The notes below the pieces were generated by a model, which was not told where the DNA came from, searched no databases, and saw only the letters and a list, made by a program, of their open reading frames with translations. A stretch of 64,000 nucleotides of DNA from Nitrobacter sp051912485 (GTDB taxonomy: Bacteria; Pseudomonadota; Alphaproteobacteria; Rhizobiales; Xanthobacteraceae), in assembly GCF_051912485.1 (NCBI RefSeq), contig NZ_CP196822.1:930001-994000 (forward strand). The letters are read 5' to 3'. Positions 1 through 7,538 of the stretch are shown here, piece after piece (positions within the stretch are counted from its first letter, which is position 1; every line of letters starts with the position of its first letter). Made by a program: the position numbers and the translations under genes.

Positions 1-49
1 GGTTTTCGAAATATTGTTTTCCGGGCCGAATCAACAGACAGGACCGATG

Positions 50-349
50 ATGGCAACCCAGATGACGAAATCGCAGCTCGTTGAAAAAGTCTCGGCTCAG
101 GCCGGATTATCCAAAAGGGACGTAAAAGGCGTTCTCGAGGCGCTTGCGACAACAGGTTATAAGGAGCTCAAGAAAACCGGTGTCTTTATGCTTCCGGGTT
201 TCGCGAAGTTCGTGGTTATCAAGAAGCCGGCGACCAAGGCGCGCAAGGGCACCAACCCGTTCACGGGCGAGCCGATGACGTTCAAGGCCAAGCCAGCCCG
301 AAAGATCGTCAGGGCGCGGCCGGTCAAGGCTGCGAAAGACGCGGTGTGA
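50..349 (+). CDS. HU-like DNA-binding protein
   Basis: A small basic protein of about 99 aa. The N-terminal half (MTKSQLVEKVSAQAGLSKRD...) has the helical HU/IHF dimerisation pattern. The middle resembles the HU beta arm, with a GTNPFTGEPM segment like the RxGRNPxTGE tip of HU. The C-terminal tail is Lys/Arg/Ala-rich. The likely role is nucleoid or chromatin-like DNA binding in the cytoplasm. Two adjacent ATG codons (47 and 50) follow an AGGA at 40-43; I chose the second, giving MATQMTK. A strong terminator follows directly, so the gene ends its own transcript. The family is confident; the exact role is not. Confidence 0.85.
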   Translation: MATQMTKSQLVEKVSAQAGLSKRDVKGVLEALATTGYKELKKTGVFMLPGFAKFVVIKKPATKARKGTNPFTGEPMTFKAKPARKIVRARPVKAAKDAV

Positions 350-354
350 TGCAG

Positions 355-380
355 GGGCCCTTCGGGGCCCTTGTATTTTT
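355..380 (+). terminator. Rho-independent terminator with TTCG tetraloop
   Basis: GGGCCC (355-360), loop TTCG (361-364), GGGCCC (365-370), then a T-rich tail ending in TTTTT at 376-380. It lies a few bases after the HU-like gene stop, and UUCG loops are unusually stable. The 251 bases from here to the next start at 632 show no further gene. Confidence 0.85.
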
Positions 381-631
381 GGACCTACCCTGTTTCAGGG
401 CGGCTGCTTGCCGACAGCCGGTCTCCGCTGGCGGCCGGTTGGCGCCGCGGTTTTGTTGCCGGTCGGGATGCCCGCAGACACCAAGATCATCACATTCCCG
501 TGCAGGGCGCGCGCGCCCCGCACGAGTGACAGGACAATCAGATATTGCGCGAAAGGGCGTAGGACGAAAATTGGAGTTACAACATTCCCCGGCCGTGGTT
601 CAATTTGACCTAAACCGCCCGGGAGGCTCTC

Positions 632-1117
632 GTGGCTGCGATCAAATTGACGGTCAATGGCAAGCCGGTTTCGGCCAACGTTGAAGACCGGACGCTTCTC
701 GTTTACCTGCTGCGCGACCATCTGGGACTGACCGGTACACATGTCGGCTGCGACACCAGCCAGTGCGGTGCGTGCATTGTTCATATCGACGGCCGTGCGG
801 TCAAATCCTGCACGGTTCTGGTCGGGCAGGCCAACGGCTCGAGCATCACGACCATCGAAGGCATCGCCAAGGGCGACGAACTGCATCCGATGCAGGCGGC
901 GTTTCGCGACAATCACGGACTTCAGTGCGGCTTCTGCACACCCGGCATGATCATGGCCTCGATCGACATCGTGCGCCGGCATGGCAGCGGGTTGACCGAA
1001 GAAACCCTGCGCCAGGAGCTGGAAGGCAATATTTGTCGCTGCACTGGCTATCACAACATCATCAAGTCGGTGCTCGATGCCGCCGGCCGGATGACGGCGG
1101 CGCCGGCCGCGGAATAG
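632..1117 (+). CDS. Molybdenum hydroxylase small [2Fe-2S] subunit (CoxS-like)
   Basis: Iron-sulfur subunit (161 aa) of a heterotrimeric xanthine-dehydrogenase-family hydroxylase. It passes electrons from the Mo site of the large subunit to FAD in the medium subunit. The plant-ferredoxin-like cluster ligands are Cys40, Cys45, Cys48 and Cys60. The second, helical cluster uses Cys99, Cys102, Cys135 and Cys137 (CGFCTPG and CRCTGY). Start is GTG at 632, preceded by GGGAGG at 621-626. Length is normal for the family. It opens an S-L-M operon, followed at once by the damaged large-subunit gene. The substrate cannot be read from this subunit. Confidence 0.9.
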   Translation: MAAIKLTVNGKPVSANVEDRTLLVYLLRDHLGLTGTHVGCDTSQCGACIVHIDGRAVKSCTVLVGQANGSSITTIEGIAKGDELHPMQAAFRDNHGLQCGFCTPGMIMASIDIVRRHGSGLTEETLRQELEGNICRCTGYHNIIKSVLDAAGRMTAAPAAE

Positions 1118-1159
1118 CAGCAGAGAAGTCCACGCGAGAGCTCAGGTCTACCCTATTCG

Positions 1160-3397
1160 ATGGAAGCGGCGCGACAACACTCCGGTAGCGAGAGCGGATC
1201 ATGGGAATCGAGGGAATCGGCGCCCGCGCTGGGGTTGCCCGTGGTGGTTGCCGTTCTGACCGGCAAGGAACTGGTCGACGACAAGATCGGCAATCTGATC
1301 TGCGGCTGGATGATCCACTCCAGGGACGGATCGCCGATGAAGATGGGGGCATGGCCCGCGATGGCGCCGGAGACCGTGCGCTTTGTCGGCCAGGCCGTTG
1401 CTGTCATCATCGCCGAGACGCGTAACCAGGCGCGCGATGCGGCCGAGGCCGTTGCCGTGACTTACGAGGAGCTTCCCGCCGTCGTCGATATGCGCGAGGC
1501 GGTTGCGAGAGGCGCGCCGCAGCTTCATCCGGAGGCGCCGGGCAATGTGATCTTCGACTGGACCCTGGGCGATGAAGCCGCCACCGATGCGGCCTTCAAG
1601 ACCGCTGCGAATGCGGTCTCGCTCGACATCGCCAACAATCGTCTGGTGCCCAATGCGATGGAACCGCGCGCCGCGATCGCCGAATACGATCCGGGGGAGG
1701 AACACTTCACCCTTTATACCACGTCGCAAAACCCGCATGTCGCGCGGCTCGTGCTCTCGGCATTCTACAATATCGCGCAGGAGCACAAGCTGCGCGTGAT
1801 CGCGCCAGATGTCGGCGGCGGGTTCGGTTCGAAGATCTTCATCTACCCGGAAGAGATGGTGGCGCTGTGGGCCTCGAAGAAAACCGGTCGCCCGGTGAAA
1901 TGGACTGCCGACCGTACCGAGGCGTTCCTGACCGACGCACATGGCCGCGATCATTTGACCAAGGCCGAGATGGCATTCGACAAGGACAACAGGATCACGG
2001 GATTGCGCGTCAAGACCTATGCCAATCTCGGCGCCTACATGTCGCTGTTCTCGTCGTCGGTGCCGACCTATCTCTACGCTACGCTGCTATCGGGCCAGTA
2101 CGACATTCCCAGCATCTTCGCCGAGGTGATCAGCGTCTATACCAATACGGCGCCAGTGGATGCCTATCGCGGCGCGGGTCGCCCTGAGGCGAGCTTCGTG
2201 GTCGAGCGGCTGATGGAAACCGCGGCACGCCAGCTCAAGGTCGATCCGACCGAACTGAGGCGCAAGAACTTCATCACCCAATTCCCGCATCAGACGCCGG
2301 TCATCATGGCTTACGATATCGGCGACTTTAATGCGTCGCTCGATGCGGCCATGAAGGCGATCGACTATGCCGGCTTCACGGCACGCAAGGCCAAGGCAGA
2401 GAGTGAGGGCAGGCTGCGCGGGATAGGCGTGTCCTGCTATATCGAAGCCTGCGGCATCGCGCCTTCGAAGGCCGTCGGCAGCCTGGGCGCGGGCGTTGGG
2501 CTGTGGGAGTCTGCCGAAGTGCGGGTCAATCCGGTCGGTACCATTGAGGTTCTGACAGGATCGCACAGTCACGGTCAGGGTCACGAGACGGCGTTCGCGC
2601 AGGTGGTTGCCGGCCGCCTCGGAATTTCGATCGATCAGATCCAGATCGTGCACGGCGACACCGACAAGGTGCAGTTCGGCATGGGCACCTACGGCTCACG
2701 CTCGGCCGCTGTCGGCCTGTCGGCCATCGTCAAGGCGATGGAGAAGGTGGAAGCCAAGGCAAAGAAGATCGTGGCGCATCAGCTCGAGGCGTCGGAAAAC
2801 GACATCGTCATCGAGGAAGGTCAGTTCAAGGTGGCCGGAACCGACAAGGCCATCGCGCTGCCGATGGTGGCACTCGCCGCCTATACCGCGCACAACCTGC
2901 CCGACGGCATGGAGCCGGGTCTGAAGGAGAGCGCGTTCTACGATCCGTCCAACTTCACGTTCCCTGCAGGGGCCTACATCTGCGAGGTCGAGGTCGATGC
3001 AGGCACCGGCAAGACGACGTTCGTCAATTTTGTCGCGGCGGACGATTTCGGCCGGCTCATCAACCCGATGATTGTGGAAGGGCAGGTCCACGGCGGTCTC
3101 GCGCAGGGCATCGGTCAGGCGCTGCTGGAGCACGCGGTCTACGACGAGAACGGTCAGTTGCTCACTGCGTCGTTCATGGACTATGCGATGCCGCGCGCCG
3201 AGGACCTGCCGTCTTTCCGGTTGGAGCACACCATGACGGAGTGCCCGGGCAATCCGCTCGGCGTGAAAGGTTGCGGCGAGGCTGGCGCTATCGGCGCATC
3301 TGCGGCCGTCATCAACGCCATCACCGACGCCATCGGCAGCAACGATCTCACGATGCCGGCATCGCCCGACCGCGTCTGGCACGCGATCCACGGCTGA
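1160..3397 (+). CDS. Molybdenum hydroxylase large subunit (form II CoxL-like), 5' end deleted, probably non-functional
   Basis: The MoCo-binding catalytic subunit of the SLM operon. From about position 1245 (VVVAVLTGKEL) to the stop, it aligns by eye with the xanthine dehydrogenase large chain: GGGFGSK at about 1816, AYRGAGR at 2162-2182 and the GVKGCGEAGA active-site glutamate region near 3260. AYRGAGR is the form II signature; true CO dehydrogenases (form I) carry AYxCSFR. The N-terminus is abnormal. The family's usual start, MGIEGIGAR, is at 1201-1227 in a different frame, and the roughly 65 residues expected between it and VAVLTGKEL are missing. The open frame runs back to an ATG at 1160 by chance, with no ribosome-binding site, and gives an unrelated leader. 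This looks like an internal deletion plus frameshift. Confidence 0.8.
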   Translation: MEAARQHSGSESGSWESRESAPALGLPVVVAVLTGKELVDDKIGNLICGWMIHSRDGSPMKMGAWPAMAPETVRFVGQAVAVIIAETRNQARDAAEAVAVTYEELPAVVDMREAVARGAPQLHPEAPGNVIFDWTLGDEAATDAAFKTAANAVSLDIANNRLVPNAMEPRAAIAEYDPGEEHFTLYTTSQNPHVARLVLSAFYNIAQEHKLRVIAPDVGGGFGSKIFIYPEEMVALWASKKTGRPVKWTADRTEAFLTDAHGRDHLTKAEMAFDKDNRITGLRVKTYANLGAYMSLFSSSVPTYLYATLLSGQYDIPSIFAEVISVYTNTAPVDAYRGAGRPEASFVVERLMETAARQLKVDPTELRRKNFITQFPHQTPVIMAYDIGDFNASLDAAMKAIDYAGFTARKAKAESEGRLRGIGVSCYIEACGIAPSKAVGSLGAGVGLWESAEVRVNPVGTIEVLTGSHSHGQGHETAFAQVVAGRLGISIDQIQIVHGDTDKVQFGMGTYGSRSAAVGLSAIVKAMEKVEAKAKKIVAHQLEASENDIVIEEGQFKVAGTDKAIALPMVALAAYTAHNLPDGMEPGLKESAFYDPSNFTFPAGAYICEVEVDAGTGKTTFVNFVAADDFGRLINPMIVEGQVHGGLAQGIGQALLEHAVYDENGQLLTASFMDYAMPRAEDLPSFRLEHTMTECPGNPLGVKGCGEAGAIGASAAVINAITDAIGSNDLTMPASPDRVWHAIHG

Positions 3398-3418
3398 ACG
3401 GCGGCAGGAGATACGGCC

Positions 3419-4219
3419 ATGTATCAGACCACCTATCATCGCCCCGCCAGCATCGACGAAGCCGTTTCGCTGTTTGCCAAGGGCTCCGATGCGAAATATC
3501 TCGCCGGCGGCCATACGTTGCTGCTCGTGATGAAGCAGCGGCTCGCGGCCCCGTCCGACGTGATTGATATCGCCGGGGTCAAGGATCTGCTCGGCATTGA
3601 GGCGTCCGGCGACACGCTCACGATCAGAGCCGCGACGACCTATTACGACATCATGACCAATGCCGATCTGAAGAAGGCAATCCCGGTGCTGGTGCATCTG
3701 ACGTCGATGCTCGGTGACCCGGCGGTTCGTTACCGCGGCACCATCGGCGGATCGATCGCCAACAACGATCCGGCCGCCGACTATCCGGCCGCCGTTCTGG
3801 CGCTCGGCGCAACGGTGAAGACCAACAAGCGGTCGATCGCAGCGGATGATTTCTTCAAGGGACTGTTCACGACGGCACTGGATGACGGCGAGATCATCAC
3901 CGCAGTATCTTTCCCCGTTCCGGCCAAGGCCGGATACGCCAAGATGCGCCATCCCGCGTCGCGCTTCGCGCTGACCGGCGTGTTCGTTGCGAAGACCAAG
4001 GCGGGCGACGTGCGTGTGGCCGCGACGGGCGCTTCGCAGAGCGGTGTGATGCGCGTTGCTGAGATCGAGGCGGTGCTCAAGGCCGACTGGTCTCCGTCGG
4101 CGCTGGACCAGATCAAGCTTCCAGATGCGGGCATGATCGCCGACATTCACGGGTCGGAGGCTTATCGCGCCAATCTCGTCAAGGTCATGGCCCAGCGCGC
4201 CGTCCAGCAGGCGAACTGA
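3419..4219 (+). CDS. Molybdenum hydroxylase FAD-binding medium subunit (CoxM-like)
   Basis: Flavoprotein subunit (266 aa) that takes electrons from the iron-sulfur subunit and hands them to an acceptor. The two flavin motifs of the CO-dehydrogenase medium chain are present: AGGHTLL at residues 29-35 and TIGGSIANNDP at 108-118. The C-terminal third fits the family's CO_deh_flav_C domain. The start follows GGCAGGAG at about 3402-3409, 21 nt after the large-subunit stop, so it is the last gene of the SLM operon. It appears intact although the catalytic subunit upstream is damaged. Confidence 0.88.
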   Translation: MYQTTYHRPASIDEAVSLFAKGSDAKYLAGGHTLLLVMKQRLAAPSDVIDIAGVKDLLGIEASGDTLTIRAATTYYDIMTNADLKKAIPVLVHLTSMLGDPAVRYRGTIGGSIANNDPAADYPAAVLALGATVKTNKRSIAADDFFKGLFTTALDDGEIITAVSFPVPAKAGYAKMRHPASRFALTGVFVAKTKAGDVRVAATGASQSGVMRVAEIEAVLKADWSPSALDQIKLPDAGMIADIHGSEAYRANLVKVMAQRAVQQAN

Positions 4220-4298
4220 TTCCGGCGAGCTATACCGCTCGCGTTCAACCCGCGCGTTGTGGAGCTTCGTTTCTGTTCAAATATAACGTGCACCCTAA

Positions 4299-4321
4299 AA
4301 GATGTATTGACTCTACATCTT
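4299..4321. promoter_or_regulatory. Putative NsrR-type nitric-oxide-responsive operator
   Basis: A perfect inverted repeat AAGATGTA-N7-TACATCTT, 23 bp in total. It matches the arms and spacing I know for the NsrR (Rrf2 family) operator in proteobacteria. The spacer contains TTGACT, which could be a -35 element (4307-4312). It lies about 110 bp upstream of a DUF2249 gene, a family often found with nitric-oxide and hemerythrin genes. The assignment to NsrR rather than another Rrf2-type regulator is inference. Confidence 0.6.
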
Positions 4322-4429
4322 AATAGGGCGAGTATTTCTGCATGTCATGGTGATTCGTTGGATCCCTGAATTTCGGGGATCGGAGGGAAAGCTCTTTCCG
4401 GCAGCCCTTTTGGGGCGACAGGAGCGGTC

Positions 4430-4689
4430 ATGTGTCAGACAACTGAAGAGACGGATGTCGCCGAGATTGATTTCCGTAATCTGAATCAGGCGCAGCGCCG
4501 CACCAGGCTTTTCAGATCGTTGGCGATCTGAGGGCAGGCGAGTCATTTGTCCTGGTGAATAACCACGATCCCAAGCCGCTTTACGATCAGCTCCAGGCTG
4601 AGCATCCCGGCGCTTTCTCATGGACATATCTGGTACAGGGTCCCTCGGTCTGGAAGGTGGAGATCGCCATCCAGTCGAAGGTGGCCTGA
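4430..4689 (+). pseudogene. DUF2249 domain gene, frameshifted
   Basis: The ATG at 4430 has a good AGGAG at 4420-4424 and reads MCQTTEETDVAEIDFRNLNQ before stopping at 4531. The rest of the domain is in another frame from about 4513: QIVGDLRAGESFVLVNNHDP, then KPLYDQLQAEHPGAFSW, ending at the TGA at 4687-4689. Joined, the parts give a normal DUF2249 protein of about 86 aa, including the typical NDHDPKPL-like and FSWxYLxQGPxxWxV patterns. The shift lies in or next to a T run (CTTTTC, 4508-4513). This is a real pseudogene or a one-base sequence error. DUF2249 proteins are small and cytoplasmic, of uncertain function, and often near NO-stress genes. Confidence 0.75.
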
Positions 4690-4765
4690 TCCGCAGCGGC
4701 GGTCGCCTTCGACCGCTGCTGTCTTTGTCGACAAGACTGATCTCCCGCAGGGATCGTTGTCGACT

Positions 4766-4802
4766 GCGCCGGCGGTCTCACCCCGCCGGCGCCTCCCTTT
4801 TT
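4766..4802 (+). terminator. Rho-independent terminator after the DUF2249 gene
   Basis: Perfect 10-bp stem, GCGCCGGCGG (4766-4775) and CCGCCGGCGC (4783-4792), with a 7-nt loop and a CTCCCTTTTT tail. It ends the plus-strand transcript that would carry the DUF2249 gene. Confidence 0.85.
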
Positions 4803-4860
4803 AAGAGGAGCGCCACGGCGTCGGCCGCTGTCATCACTGGCACTGACCGGAATCAGGCAA

Positions 4861-4957
4861 GAGCTTCGCTTCTGATTGAATCAGAAGCGAAGCTCCAGAT
4901 TATTGTTTTGACGCGTTTTCTTCACGCGAACCGGTATCCACTTCGCTCGAAAACGCT
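4861..4957. repeat. Palindromic intergenic repeat, family A copy 1
   Basis: A near-continuous 17-bp-arm palindrome, GAGCTTCGCTTCTGATT with its complement (4861-4895). It is followed by a conserved core that on the minus strand reads AGCGTTTTCGAGCGAAGTGG and continues ACCGGTTCGCG. The same core recurs at 39704-39760 and, degenerate, at 49762-49806. The end of the core overlaps the TAG stop codon of glgP (4956-4958). Confidence 0.8.
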
Positions 4958-7448
4958 ATTGAGGAATATTCCAGATATCCTCGGCGTATTCTCGGATAGT
5001 GCGGTCGGACGAAAACCACGCCATGCGCGCGACGTTGAGAATGCTTGAGCGGGTCCACTCGGGACTATGCCACTTCATGTCGACGGCGCGTTGGGCGCGG
5101 TAGTAGTCCTCGAAATCCGCCGACACCAAATAGTAGTCGAGAAACCGGAGCGCGTGAGCGATGGGCACGAAACGCGAAACGTCGTCGGGCGAAAACACGC
5201 CGCGTTCGATGGCCTCGATTACACCAGCTAGTTTCGGCGATGATGAGATGACGTCGGTAGCATCCAGCCCCATGGCACGGCGCCGGACAACTTCATCGGC
5301 CTTCATGCCGAAGATAAAGATATTGTCCTCGCCGACATGTTCCAGAATTTCGATGTTGGCGCCATCGAGCGTTCCCATTGTGATTGCGCCATTCAGTGCA
5401 AGCTTCATGTTGCCGGTTCCGGAGGCTTCCATGCCGGCGGTGGAAATCTGCTCGGACAGGTCGCTCGCCGGGACGATAATTTCCGCGGCACTGACATTAT
5501 AATTCGGAATGAAGACGACCTTGAGAAGATCTCTAATCGCAGGATCGTTGTTGATCACGTTGCCGATGTCGTTAATGAACTTGATGATCAACTTGGCCTG
5601 CCGATAGCTCGCGGCGGCCTTTCCGGCGAAAATCTTGATGCGCGGTGTCCAATTGCCTTCCGGATTCGCAAGGATGGCCTGATAGAGCGCAACCGTCTCG
5701 ATCGCATTGAGAAGCTGGCGCTTGTATTCATGAATGCGCTTGATCTGGACGTCGAACAGTGCCGACGGATCGACGATAATGCCGAGCTGGCTGGCTATGG
5801 TCTGGGCAAGTGCAACCTTGTTCGCCCGCTTTACCACCTGGAAGCGCTGTTGGAACGCGCGGTCATCCGACAATCGCTCCAGTCCCCGCAGCCGCTCGGG
5901 CTCATCGACAACCGCAGCGCCGCATGCACCCTGCAGCAGGGATGTGAGTTTCGGATTGCATTGATGGAGCCAGCGGCGGAAGGTAATGCCGTTGGTCTTG
6001 TTGGTGATGCGGCCCGGATAAAGGCTGTTCAGATCGGCGAACACCGTCTCGCGCATGAGCTCGCTATGCATGGCGGAAACGCCATTGATGCGGTGGGAGC
6101 CCACGAAGGCGAGCTGTCCCATGCGGACGCGGCGCCCGGCGGTTTCGTCGATCAGCGATACCGATGCTCGGGAACGGCTGTCCACGCCAAAGTGCCTTTC
6201 CGCCGCGGCAAGATGGTCGACGTTGATCCGGTAAATGATGTCGAGATGGCGCGGCAGCATTCGCTCGAACAGTTCGACGGGCCAGGTCTCGAGTGCCTCC
6301 GGCAATAGCGTGTGATTGGTGTAGGAGATTGTCTTGGTGGTAATGTCCCAGGCATCATCCCAGCCGATTTGATACTTATCCACCAGCAGCCGCATCAGTT
6401 CGGGAACGGCGAGGCTGGGATGGGTATCGTTGAGCTGAATCGCCGCATGGGACGATAGCGACCGGATGTCGCCGTCGATGTGCAGATGGCGGTCGAGAAT
6501 ATCCTGCAGGGAGGCGGAAACGAAAAAATACTCCTGACGCAGGCGTAATTCGCGGCCGGCCGGCGTTTCGTCGCTTGGATAAAGAAATTTCGAGATCGCT
6601 TGCGCCCGCGCCATCTCCGACATCGCGCCAAGGTGATCACCGCTGTTGAAGGCGTCGAGGCGCATAGGATCGACCGCGCGTGCGGACCACAGCCGCAGCG
6701 CATTGACGTGACGGCCGCGCCAGCCGATGATCGGCGTGTCGTAGGCAACCGCCTGAATAGTCTCAGCCGGTATCCAGAGCGTCCGGGATGGCTTGCCGGC
6801 CTGCTCGATGCGGTCGACACGTCCGCCAAACTGGATATCGAACACCACGTCGCTGCGTTCGAATTCCCAAGGGTTTCCGGAAAGCAGCCACCGTTCAGGA
6901 AACTCTTCCTGCCATCCGTTTGAAACGATCTGGCGAAACAGCCCGTGTTCATAACGAATGCCGTAGCCTTGCGCCGGAATCGCAAGCGTCGCCATGCTTT
7001 CCATGAAACACGCAGCGAGCCGACCCAGCCCTCCGTTGCCGAGCGCCGCGTCGGGTTCGACGTCTCGCAATGCGTCGAAGTCAATGCCAAGATCCTCGAT
7101 CGCCGTGCGAAATGGCCCCATCAACGACATGTTTGTCAGGGCATCGGTCAGCAGTCGTCCGATCAGAAACTCAAGAGACAAATAGTAGACGCGCTTGTCA
7201 CCGCGGCTCTGAGCGGCACGATCGGATTGAAGCCATTGATAGACGATACGGTCGCGCAGCGTCAGCGCCGCCGCGATATACCAGTCATGGACGTTGGCGC
7301 ACTTCACATCCTTTCCGGCCACCAAAACGATCTTAGACAGTATCGCGCTCTTGATCTCCTCGACGATGTCATCGTCTTCGGACACGAGCCGGGTCGATGC
7401 GTCACCTTCAAGGACGCGATATCGCTTTGGGGAGAATTCAAAGACCAT
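4956..7448 (-). CDS. glgP: Glycogen/maltodextrin phosphorylase
   Basis: Pyridoxal-phosphate enzyme that releases glucose-1-phosphate from non-reducing ends of alpha-1,4-glucan. It is full length for the family (about 830 aa). The N-terminal nucleotide-sugar-like half has NGGLGRLAACFMES, and the C-terminal half has the PLP signature EASGTGNMKLALNG with the Schiff-base lysine, plus RIHEYKRQLLN. The ATG at 7448 (MVFEFSPKRYR) is preferred; an upstream TTG at 7493 would add 15 residues. It is the last gene of the minus-strand glucan/trehalose operon. Its TAG stop lies in the end of a family A repeat. Confidence 0.93.
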   Translation of the reverse strand: MVFEFSPKRYRVLEGDASTRLVSEDDDIVEEIKSAILSKIVLVAGKDVKCANVHDWYIAAALTLRDRIVYQWLQSDRAAQSRGDKRVYYLSLEFLIGRLLTDALTNMSLMGPFRTAIEDLGIDFDALRDVEPDAALGNGGLGRLAACFMESMATLAIPAQGYGIRYEHGLFRQIVSNGWQEEFPERWLLSGNPWEFERSDVVFDIQFGGRVDRIEQAGKPSRTLWIPAETIQAVAYDTPIIGWRGRHVNALRLWSARAVDPMRLDAFNSGDHLGAMSEMARAQAISKFLYPSDETPAGRELRLRQEYFFVSASLQDILDRHLHIDGDIRSLSSHAAIQLNDTHPSLAVPELMRLLVDKYQIGWDDAWDITTKTISYTNHTLLPEALETWPVELFERMLPRHLDIIYRINVDHLAAAERHFGVDSRSRASVSLIDETAGRRVRMGQLAFVGSHRINGVSAMHSELMRETVFADLNSLYPGRITNKTNGITFRRWLHQCNPKLTSLLQGACGAAVVDEPERLRGLERLSDDRAFQQRFQVVKRANKVALAQTIASQLGIIVDPSALFDVQIKRIHEYKRQLLNAIETVALYQAILANPEGNWTPRIKIFAGKAAASYRQAKLIIKFINDIGNVINNDPAIRDLLKVVFIPNYNVSAAEIIVPASDLSEQISTAGMEASGTGNMKLALNGAITMGTLDGANIEILEHVGEDNIFIFGMKADEVVRRRAMGLDATDVISSSPKLAGVIEAIERGVFSPDDVSRFVPIAHALRFLDYYLVSADFEDYYRAQRAVDMKWHSPEWTRSSILNVARMAWFSSDRTIREYAEDIWNIPQ

Positions 7449-7538
7449 CCTGGAATCCCGATCTGTTTCCGCCGATGTCGTGGCGACTCGCAAAGTCGCG
7501 TGACTTTAGAAGCTTGTGATGCCTTATGCAGTTCGCGA

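Noticed and set aside
4620..5048. 142-aa plus-strand frame between the DUF2249 gene and glgP
   Set aside because: It spans the DUF2249 end, a terminator, a palindromic repeat and the glgP 3' end. These features explain the sequence better.
7449..7493. TTG start giving a 15-residue longer glgP
   Set aside because: No Shine-Dalgarno was evident before it. The ATG at 7448 was kept as the start, with moderate certainty.
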